From Sinomicrobium kalidii (GTDB taxonomy: Bacteria; Bacteroidota; Bacteroidia; Flavobacteriales; Flavobacteriaceae): DNA of 64,000 bases. The notes under the pieces were generated by a model. The model ran no database searches and was not told the DNA's origin. It was given only the letters and a program-made list of their open reading frames with translations. Below, piece by piece: positions 42,825 through 52,354 of the stretch. Numbering within the stretch: position 1 is the first letter of the stretch; every line of letters starts with the position of its first letter. A program made the translations under genes and the position numbers. The stretch covers positions 1,922,001 to 1,986,000 of the forward strand of contig NZ_CP089211.1 in NCBI RefSeq assembly GCF_021183825.1. Reading direction: 5' to 3'.

Positions 42825-43964
42825 TTAATCCAATGCCTGCCGCAAGTCTTCCAGGAGGTCTTCTTTATCCTCGATCCCTACGCTCAACCGTATAAGCGAA
42901 TCCACCACTCCCGAGCGTTCCCTTTCTTCTTTGGGTATACTGGCATGGGTCATACTCGCCGGATGCCCGGCCAGTGACTCCACTCCTCCCAGGGATTCTG
43001 CCAGGGTAAACACCTTCAACCTTTCTACCACACGAATGGCCTTTTCAAAATCATTCCCCCGGGTTACAAAGGAGACCATTCCCCCGAAATCGCGCATCTG
43101 CCGCTTTGCAATATCGTGATTGGGATGGTTTTCCAGCCCCGGCCAGTACACTTTTTCCACCAACGGGTGATCTGCGAGAAAAAGGGCTACTTCCCTGCCG
43201 TTCTCACAATGCCGTTGCATCCTGACATGCAGGGTCTTAATTCCCCTGAGTACAAGAAAACTGTCCATAGGACCGCAAATGGCCCCGCTTGCATTCTGGA
43301 TAAAGCGGAGTTTTTCTGCCAGTTCCTTAGCTTTCACCACCAGGGCACCCATTACCACATCGCTGTGTCCGCCGAGATATTTGGTGGCAGAATGCATTAC
43401 AATATCCGCCCCGAGATCAAGAGGCTGCTGTAAATAAGGTGTGGCAAAAGTATTGTCTACGGCAAAAAGTAAACGGTGCTTCTTTGCTATGGCCGCAATC
43501 TTTTCCAGGTCAATAATATTCATCATGGGGTTGGTAGGGGTTTCGACCCAGATAAGCCTGGTGGCCGGAGAAATATAGTTTTCCGTATTACCGGCATCGT
43601 TCATCTCCACAAACCTGAATTTTATCCCGAAATCTTCATAGATCCCGGTAAAAAGCCGGTAGGTACCGCCGTACAGGTCGTTTGTAACAATCACCTCATC
43701 ACCGGGTTTTAACAACTTCAGCACGGCATCTATAGCAGCCAGCCCACTGCCGAATGCCAGTCCGTATTCCCCGTTCTCTATACTGGCCAGGGCATTTTCA
43801 AGGGCTGTTCGCGTAGGATTGTGTGTCCTCGAATATTCATAGCCCTTGTGTCCTCCCGGCGTGGTTTGCGCATATGTCGAGGTTTGATATATAGGGGGCA
43901 TAACGGCGCCATATGCCTTGTCGTATTCCTGTCCGCCGTGAATAGTCTTGGTATTGAATTTCAT
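42825..43964 (-). CDS. Cystathionine gamma-synthase / gamma-lyase family PLP enzyme
   Basis: A 379-aa member of the Cys/Met metabolism PLP family. TKTIHGGQEYDKAYGAVMPP, YEYSRTHNPTRTALENALAS, DNTFATPYLQQPLDLGADIV and the Schiff-base lysine in HSATKYLGGHSDVVMGA are clear. It acts in transsulfuration between cysteine and methionine; synthase versus lyase cannot be settled from sequence by eye. A longer frame starts at 44009, but MKFNTKTIHGG at 43964 is the family-standard start. Confidence 0.92.
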   Translation of the reverse strand: MKFNTKTIHGGQEYDKAYGAVMPPIYQTSTYAQTTPGGHKGYEYSRTHNPTRTALENALASIENGEYGLAFGSGLAAIDAVLKLLKPGDEVIVTNDLYGGTYRLFTGIYEDFGIKFRFVEMNDAGNTENYISPATRLIWVETPTNPMMNIIDLEKIAAIAKKHRLLFAVDNTFATPYLQQPLDLGADIVMHSATKYLGGHSDVVMGALVVKAKELAEKLRFIQNASGAICGPMDSFLVLRGIKTLHVRMQRHCENGREVALFLADHPLVEKVYWPGLENHPNHDIAKRQMRDFGGMVSFVTRGNDFEKAIRVVERLKVFTLAESLGGVESLAGHPASMTHASIPKEERERSGVVDSLIRLSVGIEDKEDLLEDLRQALD

Positions 43965-44182
43965 ATGTTTCGGGTTTTCGTAGCTAAAGACCGGGGGCAA
44001 TACCAACAAATACCGGATATATCGCCCGCCGTACTACACAAAAATAGCCATTTACTTTTTCCCATTCGCAATAAAGAAGTATCTTTAGCTGATTATTCCG
44101 TATATACATCATTTTTGTATAAAACGTCCTGAACACTAAAAGACCCAGACAAAAGAAATTTCTAACAATTCAACCGGATAAA

Positions 44183-44953
44183 ATGAACGTGAAAAATTTC
44201 AACCCCTCCATGCGATGCCTTCCATTCATCCTGATACTTATCTTCACGGGCTGTGTCGACACAGATGAGCTCTCATACACCGCTCACAAGATCGTTACCG
44301 ACTCCGGTGATTGTGAAAAAAATCCCTGTGCCAAGGTTAAAGTAAATTTCCCCACGGCAACAGCCACTACAGATATTGCCGATAAAATAAATAATATCAT
44401 TGACGAGAGGATCATCAGCTATTTTATACTCGACCCGGATGCCAAAAAGGAAGAGACCATAGAAGATGCCATAGCGAACTTTAAAAGCGAGTACCTGAAA
44501 GACAAGGAAATGCAACCGGATTTTGCTTTCGGTTACGAAGCGGATATCCAGGGAGAAGTGCTCTACAAGGGTGAGAACTTACACAGTATTGCATTTTCCG
44601 CATTTATGTATATGGGAGGGGCACACGGTTATTCCAGCCTTACCTATCTCAACCTCGATCCCAAAACCGGCAAAGAATACCAGAATGCCGATTTATTCAA
44701 GAATATGGCGGATTTTAAAAAAATGGCCGAACAAAAATTCCGGAAACAGGAAAATATCCCGGCAAATTCCAACATCAACAGCACCGGCTTCTGGTTTGAA
44801 GACGACACTTATCAGCTTCCGGAAAATATCGGCTTTACCAAGGACAATATTATCCTGCACTACAACGCCTATGATATCAGTTCATATGCCGAAGGCGGAA
44901 AAACCCTGGAGATCCCCCTGGAGGAAGTAAAACAGTACCTGGCTATCCTCTGA
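44183..44953 (+). CDS. DUF4163/DUF3298 (RsiV-like) lipoprotein
   Basis: A 256-aa protein with a lipid-anchor signal (LPFILILIFTGC). An N-terminal DUF4163-like segment (NPCAKVKVNFPTATA onward) is followed by the DUF3298 part with FSAFMYMGGAHGYSSLTYLN, DLFKNMADFKKMAEQKFRKQ and ILHYNAYDISSYAEGGKTLE. This pairing is seen in RsiV, which binds lysozyme, and in PdaC-like enzymes; a sigma factor partner is not present here, so function is open. Its 3' end overlaps the DinB gene on the other strand by 11 bp. Confidence 0.85.
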   Translation: MNVKNFNPSMRCLPFILILIFTGCVDTDELSYTAHKIVTDSGDCEKNPCAKVKVNFPTATATTDIADKINNIIDERIISYFILDPDAKKEETIEDAIANFKSEYLKDKEMQPDFAFGYEADIQGEVLYKGENLHSIAFSAFMYMGGAHGYSSLTYLNLDPKTGKEYQNADLFKNMADFKKMAEQKFRKQENIPANSNINSTGFWFEDDTYQLPENIGFTKDNIILHYNAYDISSYAEGGKTLEIPLEEVKQYLAIL

Positions 44954-45413
44954 CAGCCCGTTTAAGTGCCAGTATGTACCCGAGGTGCAATCCTTCGTGC
45001 ATGTTGTTATAAGCAATGGCGCCGTGTATATCGGTCAGGGTAACATTCATGCTTGTAGTGTAGGTATGGAATTCCGTAAAGATCCCCTTTTCGTAGTCTT
45101 CCCTGAATTTAGCAGCATTACCGAGGAATTTTTCCCTGAAATATCGTAATTCTTCTGCGGTCATGGGGCGCTCCCGATCGGGGGCAGTACCTTTTTTATA
45201 ACGATCTATGACGGCATCGTCAATAGTACAGGGAAGCCCCGAAAGCCTGTAACACAAAATCTGCTGGGAGACTACCAGGTGGGCAAGATTCCAGGCTATA
45301 TTGTTGTTGAATCCCCCGGGGATTCTGTTCATCTGCTCCAGAGACAATTCTTCTATGGATTTGACAACAATGTCCCGGGTACGTTCTAAAACATCAAACT
45401 GTTGGTCTGTCAT
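44943..45413 (-). CDS. DinB-family (four-helix, metal-binding) protein
   Basis: A 156-aa protein with the DinB_2 fold: NIAWNLAHLVVSQQILCYRL (first His) and AYNNMHEGLHLGYILALKRA (HxxxH pair) would supply the three metal ligands. Members are thiol-transferase-like enzymes (bacillithiol, mycothiol) or of unknown role. No neighbour indicates a pathway; it is convergent with the lipoprotein gene. Confidence 0.87.
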   Translation of the reverse strand: MTDQQFDVLERTRDIVVKSIEELSLEQMNRIPGGFNNNIAWNLAHLVVSQQILCYRLSGLPCTIDDAVIDRYKKGTAPDRERPMTAEELRYFREKFLGNAAKFREDYEKGIFTEFHTYTTSMNVTLTDIHGAIAYNNMHEGLHLGYILALKRAVRG

Positions 45414-45458
45414 AACATATTTTTCTTCAAAGCTAATTATTTCAAAGCATTCGGCCGC

Positions 45459-45490
45459 TTGGCATTATAGAAAAGTTATGGCTATTTTTG
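45459..45490 (+). promoter_or_regulatory. Full Bacteroidota promoter (-33/-7) of the ArsC/Spx-like gene
   Basis: TTG at 45459-45461 and TATTTTTG at 45483-45490 are separated by 21 bp, matching the -33 TTG and -7 TAnnTTTG layout. The ATG follows 15 bp after the box. Confidence 0.7.
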
Positions 45491-45505
45491 CAAAAACCAT
45501 TCTTT

Positions 45506-45862
45506 ATGAACAAAGTATATTACCTGAGTACCTGCGACACTTGTAAACGCATCATCAAACAACTTCAGCTACCGGGAAATTTTGTATTCCAGGACATAAA
45601 ACCGGAACCCGTTACAGTGAAACAACTGGAAGAAATGAAAGTGCTGTCCGGCTCTTACGAAAGCCTTTTCAGCAGGAGGGCAAAACTGTATAAGGAGCGA
45701 AACCTCGCCTCGGAAAATCTTACGGAAGAGGATTATAAACAACTTATACTGGAACACTACACCTTCCTCAAAAGGCCGGTGATCATTGTAAACGGGGGAA
45801 TATTTACAGGAAACAGTAAAAAAACCGTTGAAGCGGCTGCCAAGGCGGTCGCCGCATTATAA
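45506..45862 (+). CDS. ArsC/Spx-family thioredoxin-fold protein
   Basis: A 118-aa protein. KVYYLSTCDTCKRIIKQLQL gives the N-terminal Cys of ArsC-like proteins with a second Cys three residues on (CDTC). FQDIKPEPVTVKQLEEMKV and LKRPVIIVNGGIFTGNSKKT follow the ArsC/YffB pattern (RP(V/I)I, G). Arsenate-reductase activity is not assured, since many relatives act as Spx-like or glutathione-linked proteins. No ars operon is present. Start at 45506 is set by the promoter; a frame from 45488 overlaps the -7 box. Confidence 0.85.
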   Translation: MNKVYYLSTCDTCKRIIKQLQLPGNFVFQDIKPEPVTVKQLEEMKVLSGSYESLFSRRAKLYKERNLASENLTEEDYKQLILEHYTFLKRPVIIVNGGIFTGNSKKTVEAAAKAVAAL

Positions 45863-45875
45863 ATTAAAAATCCCT

Positions 45876-45927
45876 TGTTGAGATGCATGGCCGTGCGTCT
45901 CAAACGTGCAGGCCATGCATCTCAACA
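45876..45927. repeat. Long inverted repeat (GAGATGCATGGCC type)
   Basis: TGTTGAGATGCATGGCC and GGCCATGCATCTCAACA are perfect 17-bp inverted arms around an 18-nt loop that contains GTGCGTCTC. It lies between converging genes and could terminate both. The same family appears at 47289-47310. Confidence 0.8.
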
Positions 45928-45940
45928 GGGAGTATATTTA

Positions 45941-47170
45941 TTACAGTTCCAATGCCTTTTTGACATTTCCGTCCATAAGCAGTTCTTCCGGGCTTTCCAG
46001 GGCCTCTTTTATGGCCACGAGGAAACCTACGGATTCCTTTCCGTCTATGATCCTGTGATCATAAGACAGTGCCACATACATCATGGGGTGTATTTCTACT
46101 TTTCCTTCCACGGCAATAGGACGTTCTATGATATTGTGCATTCCAAGGATACCGGATTGCGGAGGATTGATGATCGGAGTGGACAGCATACTCCCGAAAA
46201 CCCCTCCGTTGGAAATGGTGAAAGTCCCACCAGTCATTTCATCTACAGTAATCTTTCCGTCGCGGGCACGGATGGCCAGGCGTTTAATTTCAGATTCAAC
46301 ACCCCTGAAGCTAAGGTTTTCAGCATTACGAACTACCGGCACCATCAATCCCTTGGGACCGGATACGGCTACGGAAATATCACAGAAATCATAGCTTATC
46401 TTGTAATCACCGTCCATCATGGAATTTACATCCGGGTATAGCTGCAGAGCCCTTACCACAGCCTTTGTGAAGAAGCTCATAAACCCGAGGCTCACCCCGT
46501 GCTTGGCCTTGAATTCTTCTTTGTACTGACTTCGGAGTTTAAAGATAGGGGTCATGTTCACTTCGTTGAACGTAGTGAGCATGGCTGTTTCGTTCTTTGC
46601 CGAAACCAGGCGCTCTGCCACTTTTCTCCGGAGCATGGACAGTTTTTTGCGCTCCTGTCCCCTGCTTCCCGGGCCGGGTGTTCCCATTGACGGCACGGCC
46701 TTTACCGCATCGTCCTTGGTAATACGGCCATCTTTTCCGGTGCCTTTTACCTCATTTGCCGCAATTCCTTTTTCGTCCAGTATTTTCTTTGCTGCTGGAG
46801 AAGCGGTCCCCGTGGCATAAGTTTCCTTTTTTTCAGCCTGTGCAGGTTGCGCAGCAGGTTGGGGCGCTTCTTTCGGAGCCTCTTCTTCCTTCTTTTCTGA
46901 CTTTTCTTCAGCTGCCCCTCCTTCCGGCTTGGCCACACCGGTATCTATCAAACAAACTACTTCGCCCACGGCAACGGCGTCGCCTTCTTCCGCCTTCAGG
47001 GTAATGGTACCACTGGCCTCGGCAGGAAGCTCCAGGGTTGCTTTATCCGAATCCACTTCAGCAATGGCCTGATCTTTCTCTACATAATCTCCGTCAGAAA
47101 CCAGCCATTCGGCTATTTCTACTTCCGTAATAGATTCCCCCGGCGAAGGAACTTTCATTTCTAAAATCAT
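45941..47170 (-). CDS. sucB: 2-oxoglutarate dehydrogenase E2 (dihydrolipoamide succinyltransferase)
   Basis: Transfers the succinyl group from lipoate to CoA in the TCA cycle. A 409-aa protein: lipoyl domain with the lipoylated Lys in [17 protein letters not shown], an Ala/Pro/Glu/Lys-rich linker, an E3-binding domain ([20 protein letters not shown]) and a catalytic domain ending with [20 protein letters not shown], where His and Asp are catalytic. Follows sucA on the same strand with a 166-bp spacer that holds a palindromic repeat. Confidence 0.97.
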   Translation of the reverse strand: MILEMKVPSPGESITEVEIAEWLVSDGDYVEKDQAIAEVDSDKATLELPAEASGTITLKAEEGDAVAVGEVVCLIDTGVAKPEGGAAEEKSEKKEEEAPKEAPQPAAQPAQAEKKETYATGTASPAAKKILDEKGIAANEVKGTGKDGRITKDDAVKAVPSMGTPGPGSRGQERKKLSMLRRKVAERLVSAKNETAMLTTFNEVNMTPIFKLRSQYKEEFKAKHGVSLGFMSFFTKAVVRALQLYPDVNSMMDGDYKISYDFCDISVAVSGPKGLMVPVVRNAENLSFRGVESEIKRLAIRARDGKITVDEMTGGTFTISNGGVFGSMLSTPIINPPQSGILGMHNIIERPIAVEGKVEIHPMMYVALSYDHRIIDGKESVGFLVAIKEALESPEELLMDGNVKKALEL

Positions 47171-47288
47171 TGTGCTATAATTTTATTGGTCGTATTCTTT
47201 ATTTTCTCTTGTTTTTTTATTGCTACTGCTACAGTCTGGTATGGTATCTGATACCCCGGTCCCGCGGAGGCACACGGCCTACACATTT

Positions 47289-47310
47289 GAGACGCACGGC
47301 CGTGCGTCTC
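47289..47310. repeat. Perfect 22-bp palindrome (GAGACGCACGGCCGTGCGTCTC type)
   Basis: An 11-bp arm (GAGACGCACGG) followed directly by its complement (CCGTGCGTCTC). It sits between sucA and sucB and shares wording with the repeat at 45876-45927. Widely dispersed intergenic repeat type. Confidence 0.8.
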
Positions 47311-47336
47311 TGCCAATCTATCCGGGTAACAGACTT

Positions 47337-50180
47337 TTAATGCCCATACCCGCCATTCTTGGCCCGGTAATCCCGGATGTTGTTGTCTTTGGTCTTGTCA
47401 AAAACATATTCTATCACTTCTTCGTGGCGTTTTTTGGACCTTACGGCACTTCCCGCCGCCGGAGAAGAATAAAACCTTCTCGAACATACCCGGAAACTCC
47501 TGGCATCTTCCAGGTGCATCAGCAAATGACTCCATGCTCCCATGTTCCGGGGCTCTTCCTGTGCCCAGACTACCTCTTCGGCATTCTTATAGCTGTTTAT
47601 CACTTCTTTTATTTCATCCGAAGGCAAAGGGAACAGTTGTTCCAGCCTGACAAGGGCCACTTCTTTTTCCTTGCCTTTTTTCTCCCGGGCATCCAGCAGG
47701 TCGTAATAGAATTTACCGGTACAGAACACTACCGATTTTACATCCTTGTTCTTTACGGTCTCATCATCAATCACCGGCTGGAAAGTACCTTCGGCAAGAT
47801 CACTTACTTTGGACACCGCCCTGGGGTGACGCAATAGGCTTTTTGGCGTAAACACAATGAGCGGTTTCTTGAAATTGACTTTCATCTGCCTTCGCAACAG
47901 GTGATAAAAGTTGGCCGGAGTGGTACAGTCGGCCACATACATATTATCCTTGGCGCAAAGTTGCAGGTAGCGTTCCATACGGCCCGAGGAGTGTTCCGCG
48001 CCCTGTCCTTCATATCCGTGCGGCAACAGCATTACCAAACCGTTCTGTACCTTCCATTTGTCTTCGGCTGCCGATATGTACTGATCGATCATGATCTGTG
48101 CCCCGTTACTGAAATCGCCGAACTGGGCTTCCCAGATGGTAAGGGTGTTCGGGTTGGCCATGGCATAGCCGTAATCAAACCCTATGACCCCGTATTCCGA
48201 CAAAGGCGAATTGTAAATATAAAATTTTCCCTGCTGATCGTTCAGGCGGTTCAGCAATACCACCTCCTCTTCACTGTCTTCTACTTTCAACACGGCATGG
48301 CGGTGCGAAAAGGTACCTCTTTCCGAATCCTGCCCGCTTATCCTCACGTCAAAACCTTCGTCCAGTAAAGTACCGTAGGCGAGCAGTTCTCCCATGGCCC
48401 AGTCGAGCGTATCGGTCTCGAAGAACATTTTATGACGGTCACCTACAAGCCGCTCTATTTTCCTCAGGAACTTCTTGTCTTCAGGCAGCCTGGTGATCAC
48501 CTCCGCTATATCCGTAAGCTTTTCCTTCGGATATTTGGTGTCTACCGGTTTTAACATCCGATCTTCCCTCACCAGGTCAAACCCTTTCCATTCGTCCTGC
48601 ATGAAAGGGGTGATCCTCGTGGTATTTTCCTTTCGGGAATCTTCGAGTTCTTCTTCGAGCAGCGATTTGTATTCGTCTGTCAGTTTTCCTATATAACCTT
48701 TATCAATGACACCTTCCGAGATCAGTCTTTCGGCATAGATATCCCGTGCATTTTGATGTTTGGCTATGGCTTTATAGAGCTTGGGTTGTGTAAACCTGGG
48801 CTCATCTCCTTCGTTATGGCCGTATTTCCGGTAACCGAGAAGGTCTATAAACACATCGCGCTTAAAGGTCATCCGGAAATCGAGTGCAAACAGGGCAGCG
48901 TGCACCACGGCTTCCACATCATCTGCGTTGACGTGAAGCACGGGGGACAATGTTACCTTCCCGACATCGGTACAGTAAATGGACGAACGGGCGTCCAGGT
49001 AGTTTGTGGTGAAACCGATCTGGTTATTAACCACCATGTGGATGGTCCCCCCGGTTCCGTAACCGTCCAGCTTGGCCATCTGCACCACTTCATAAGCGAT
49101 GCCCTGCCCGGCTATTGCAGCATCTCCATGAACCACGATCGGCAACACCTTGGAGAAGTCGTCGGCATAGTGATTATCCTGCTTGGCCCTGGTTATTCCT
49201 TCCACCACCGCTCCCACGGTTTCGAGGTGTGAGGGGTTGGGAGCGATATTCATATTTATTTCCTTTCCCGTCTTTGTTTTGCGGTCGGAAGTCCACCCCA
49301 GGTGATACTTCACATCGCCGTCAAAAGCCGGGATCTCATAATCTTTTCCGTCAAATTCACTGAAAATGTCCTTGGCCGACTTTCCGAAGATATTGGTAAG
49401 CACATTCAGTCTTCCGCGGTGTGCCATTCCCATGACAAACTGCTTTACTCCCGAATCTGCCGCTCTCTCCACAATGGCATCGAGCGCGGGGATCAGGGAT
49501 TCGCCTCCTTCAAGGGAAAATCGCTTTTGCCCGACATACTTGGTATGCAGAAAGCTTTCGAAGGCAATGGCATCGTTCAGTTTCCGGAGAATGTGTTTTT
49601 TCTCATCGGCACTGAAGGTAGGGTGATTGTCATTGACATTCAACCTTTTCTGAATCCATTCCACTTCTTCCGGTTGCCGGATATACATATATTCCACCCC
49701 AATGGAATCGCAATAGATATTCTTGAGGTGTTGAATGATCTCTCTCAGGGTCTGGGTACCAATACCGAGTATCTCTCCGGCCTTGAATTCGGTATCGAGG
49801 TCGGCATCGGTAAGGCCGAAATTCTCTTTGACCAGCGTAGGGCTGTATTTTCTGCGTTCACGCACCGGGTTGGTCTTGGTGAACAAATGTCCCCGGCTTC
49901 TGTAGGCATCAATGAGTTTTACCACCCGGAATTCCTTAACGACAATCTCGGGTACTTCCACCCCTTCCGCAACAATGGTTGTTTCGCCATTTGCACCGGG
50001 AACAGGGGTGCCGTTCTGAGAAGGAAAGCCATCGGGGCCCGCACTTTCCATTCCAAAATCAAATCCTTGAAAAAAAGCCCTCCAGCTGGGTTCCACGCTG
50101 TCAGGACTCTGTAAATACTGATCGTACAGGTCAGCAAAAAATGCTGTATGCGCAGCATTCAAAAAAGAATACTTGTCCAT
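47337..50180 (-). CDS. sucA: 2-oxoglutarate dehydrogenase E1
   Basis: Thiamine-diphosphate enzyme that decarboxylates 2-oxoglutarate and succinylates lipoate on E2. The 947 aa run from MDKYSFLNAAHTAFFADLYD, a typical N-terminus; a start 14 codons earlier is possible. MGMAHRGRLNVLTNIFGKSA, VHGDAAIAGQGIAYEVVQMA (ThDP/metal region, GDA), NNQIGFTTNYLDARSSIYCT and LLPHGYEGQGAEHSSGRMER are standard. It precedes sucB on the same strand. E3 is not in the window. Confidence 0.97.
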   Translation of the reverse strand: MDKYSFLNAAHTAFFADLYDQYLQSPDSVEPSWRAFFQGFDFGMESAGPDGFPSQNGTPVPGANGETTIVAEGVEVPEIVVKEFRVVKLIDAYRSRGHLFTKTNPVRERRKYSPTLVKENFGLTDADLDTEFKAGEILGIGTQTLREIIQHLKNIYCDSIGVEYMYIRQPEEVEWIQKRLNVNDNHPTFSADEKKHILRKLNDAIAFESFLHTKYVGQKRFSLEGGESLIPALDAIVERAADSGVKQFVMGMAHRGRLNVLTNIFGKSAKDIFSEFDGKDYEIPAFDGDVKYHLGWTSDRKTKTGKEINMNIAPNPSHLETVGAVVEGITRAKQDNHYADDFSKVLPIVVHGDAAIAGQGIAYEVVQMAKLDGYGTGGTIHMVVNNQIGFTTNYLDARSSIYCTDVGKVTLSPVLHVNADDVEAVVHAALFALDFRMTFKRDVFIDLLGYRKYGHNEGDEPRFTQPKLYKAIAKHQNARDIYAERLISEGVIDKGYIGKLTDEYKSLLEEELEDSRKENTTRITPFMQDEWKGFDLVREDRMLKPVDTKYPKEKLTDIAEVITRLPEDKKFLRKIERLVGDRHKMFFETDTLDWAMGELLAYGTLLDEGFDVRISGQDSERGTFSHRHAVLKVEDSEEEVVLLNRLNDQQGKFYIYNSPLSEYGVIGFDYGYAMANPNTLTIWEAQFGDFSNGAQIMIDQYISAAEDKWKVQNGLVMLLPHGYEGQGAEHSSGRMERYLQLCAKDNMYVADCTTPANFYHLLRRQMKVNFKKPLIVFTPKSLLRHPRAVSKVSDLAEGTFQPVIDDETVKNKDVKSVVFCTGKFYYDLLDAREKKGKEKEVALVRLEQLFPLPSDEIKEVINSYKNAEEVVWAQEEPRNMGAWSHLLMHLEDARSFRVCSRRFYSSPAAGSAVRSKKRHEEVIEYVFDKTKDNNIRDYRAKNGGYGH

Positions 50181-50459
50181 ATTATCTTTTTCAGCAGTAT
50201 CGTTATGACAAATTTTTTTCAAAAGTACAATATTTCAAATACATGGTGTTAAAGTTTTGATACATTTATATATGCAATTGGCAAGATTTTAACAAGCCGG
50301 AACAAAAACACGGTCGCACTAACTATATCCTTCCTTTTTGTGGGATTCCTTCCTGAACATCCGAAACGGAAAACAGGGTGTGCCACGCCTTCCGTTTTTA
50401 CCCGGTTTGCCTGTGAAAGGAACAGACAATTCTGAAGGACGGAGCAGTAATTTACACCT

Positions 50460-50810
50460 TTATATCCTGTTCTTGAGCCAAACTTTCTGCCATTCCCTTT
50501 TCAGGATCAGGAAAGCCACTTCTTCGGAAATCTCCACGGTATCTATGGATTGTATGCGTTTTACCTGTTCTTCGGAAACATCAATGATATACAACAGGTT
50601 GAGATAATCGTTAAACCTGTCGCGCATAAGAAGAAAAACCGTTTCGTGCAGGGTCCTTCTGAGCTGTCCCGGTGAAACAGTCGTTTCTATTTCAACAAAT
50701 ACGTTGGCAGACTGGAAATCCTTGCGGAGTTGCAACACCAGTTTTTCCATCAACTGTTCCTCTCGGGCACATGCCAGCAAGGATGAAATATCTTTTACCT
50801 GTGGTACCAC
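50460..50810 (-). CDS. Conserved-looking small protein, unknown function
   Basis: A 116-aa protein with no signal peptide or membrane helix. It is mixed helix/strand: ISSLLACAREEQLMEKLVLQ, FVEIETTVSPGQLRRTLHET, YLNLLYIIDVSEEQVKRIQS and SEEVAFLILKREWQKVWLKN. Codon and residue use are normal for a real gene. I do not recognise a family. It lies 62 bp upstream in coordinates from the amidohydrolase stop, on the same strand, so it could be transcribed just before it is read as a separate unit with that gene downstream. Confidence 0.6.
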   Translation of the reverse strand: MVPQVKDISSLLACAREEQLMEKLVLQLRKDFQSANVFVEIETTVSPGQLRRTLHETVFLLMRDRFNDYLNLLYIIDVSEEQVKRIQSIDTVEISEEVAFLILKREWQKVWLKNRI

Positions 50811-50871
50811 AACAATTATCTGTATGTTTTTAAGTTTATGCGATCACGGAAGCCACATCACCTTTTTGTTT

Positions 50872-52164
50872 TTACTGTGCTGCGCCTTCTTTTTTATACA
50901 CTACCCCTTCTTTCATGACAAATACTACATTCTGAAGGGTTTTTATATCTTTTACGGGGTCGTCGTCTACAGCTATAATATCTGCCAGGAATCCCTCCTT
51001 TAACTGACCTATCTCATTCTCCATACCCAGCAGTATTGCAGGGGTTACTGTGGCCGACTGTATGGCTTCCATTTCAGGCATTCCGGCTTCTGTCATATAC
51101 TGGAATTCGCGGGCATTTTCACCGTGTTTAAACACCCCGGCATCCGTACCGAAGGCAATCTTCACCCCTTTTTTATAGGCCCTGGCAAAAGTACCCTGAA
51201 TCTGCGGCCCCACTTCCCTTGCCTTCGGCACCACCAGTTCCGGATAGTAACCTTTCACTTCCGCTTTTTCGGCCACCTCTTTTCCGGCAGTAATGGTAGG
51301 CACATAATAGGCATCGTGCTTTTTCATGAGCTCCATAGTCTCTTCGCTCATAAAAGTACCGTGTTCTATGGTCTTCACTCCGCCCAATACGGCACGTTGC
51401 ATTCCACGGTCACCATGGGCGTGGGCGGCTACCAGCATACCGTAATCGGCGGCGGTTTCTGTTATAGCCTTTATTTCGTCAATAAAAAACTGGGGGTTCC
51501 TGCCGCTTTTGGCTACGCTCAACACCCCTCCGGTAGCGGTTATTTTTATAACGTCCGCCCCGTTTTTGTAACGCTGCCTTACGGCCTTACGGGCTCCTTC
51601 GGGAGAGTTGATAACCCCTTCCTTCGGGCCCGGGTCACCCATCAGGTTCTTGCGGCTGCCGTTGGTGGGGTCTGCATGCCCCCCGGTAGTTGCTATGGAT
51701 TTTCCGGCCGAAAAAATTCTCGGCCCTGCTACATACCCTTTTTTTACAGCATCCCGAAGCGCAGTATTTACTCCGCTGCCCCCAAGATCCCTGACCGTGG
51801 TAAATCCGGCCATTAATGTTCTTTTGGCAAACACAGCCGATTCAAAAGCCACATCGGCCTCGTTTTCGGTATACCTGGCCAGGTAGCGTTTCGGATTGGT
51901 TTCGTGTTCGAGGTGAACATGCATATCGACAAACCCGGGCAGCACGGTCTTGTTTTTCAGGTCAATCACCTTATCCCCCGCATCTTCCGGAATGATATAA
52001 CCGTCCGCTACCTGTCGGATCTTCCCTTCGGAAATGACCAGCGTCTTTTCCGTGAGCACCTTTCCCTTGTCGGTATCGATAATTTTTCCGCAGTGCAAAT
52101 AGGTCTGTTGTGCCTGAAGTATTGCCACACTCAACAGTGCAACGCAAAAAAGCCATTTTTTCAT
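50872..52164 (-). CDS. Secreted amidohydrolase-superfamily enzyme
   Basis: A 430-aa protein with signal peptide (MKKWLFCVALLSVAILQAQQ). The TIM-barrel metal site is formed by FVDMHVHLEHE (HxH), KITATGGVLS (bridging Lys region), LVAAHAHGDRGMQ, GVKTIEHGTFM and AFGTDAGVFKHGE (Asp). Relatives include Xaa-Pro or imidazolone-like hydrolases; the substrate is unknown. The carrier signal suggests a periplasmic or outer location. Downstream of galE on the same strand but 190 bp away. Confidence 0.92.
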   Translation of the reverse strand: MKKWLFCVALLSVAILQAQQTYLHCGKIIDTDKGKVLTEKTLVISEGKIRQVADGYIIPEDAGDKVIDLKNKTVLPGFVDMHVHLEHETNPKRYLARYTENEADVAFESAVFAKRTLMAGFTTVRDLGGSGVNTALRDAVKKGYVAGPRIFSAGKSIATTGGHADPTNGSRKNLMGDPGPKEGVINSPEGARKAVRQRYKNGADVIKITATGGVLSVAKSGRNPQFFIDEIKAITETAADYGMLVAAHAHGDRGMQRAVLGGVKTIEHGTFMSEETMELMKKHDAYYVPTITAGKEVAEKAEVKGYYPELVVPKAREVGPQIQGTFARAYKKGVKIAFGTDAGVFKHGENAREFQYMTEAGMPEMEAIQSATVTPAILLGMENEIGQLKEGFLADIIAVDDDPVKDIKTLQNVVFVMKEGVVYKKEGAAQ

Positions 52165-52354
52165 AGTTGATTATTTGGTTAGTTATCACAAGAATTACCG
52201 CCAAGGGGCCGGATGTACAAATATCGGGAAAATATTTCCCCTTCAGCTGCAACAATTTAATCAAACTATTCAAACATACGGGCACAAAAGCCTTATTTTT
52301 TCACAGTTTTTACCGAAGTTTTTACAAAAAAGGGGCTCCGATATTCACTACCTG

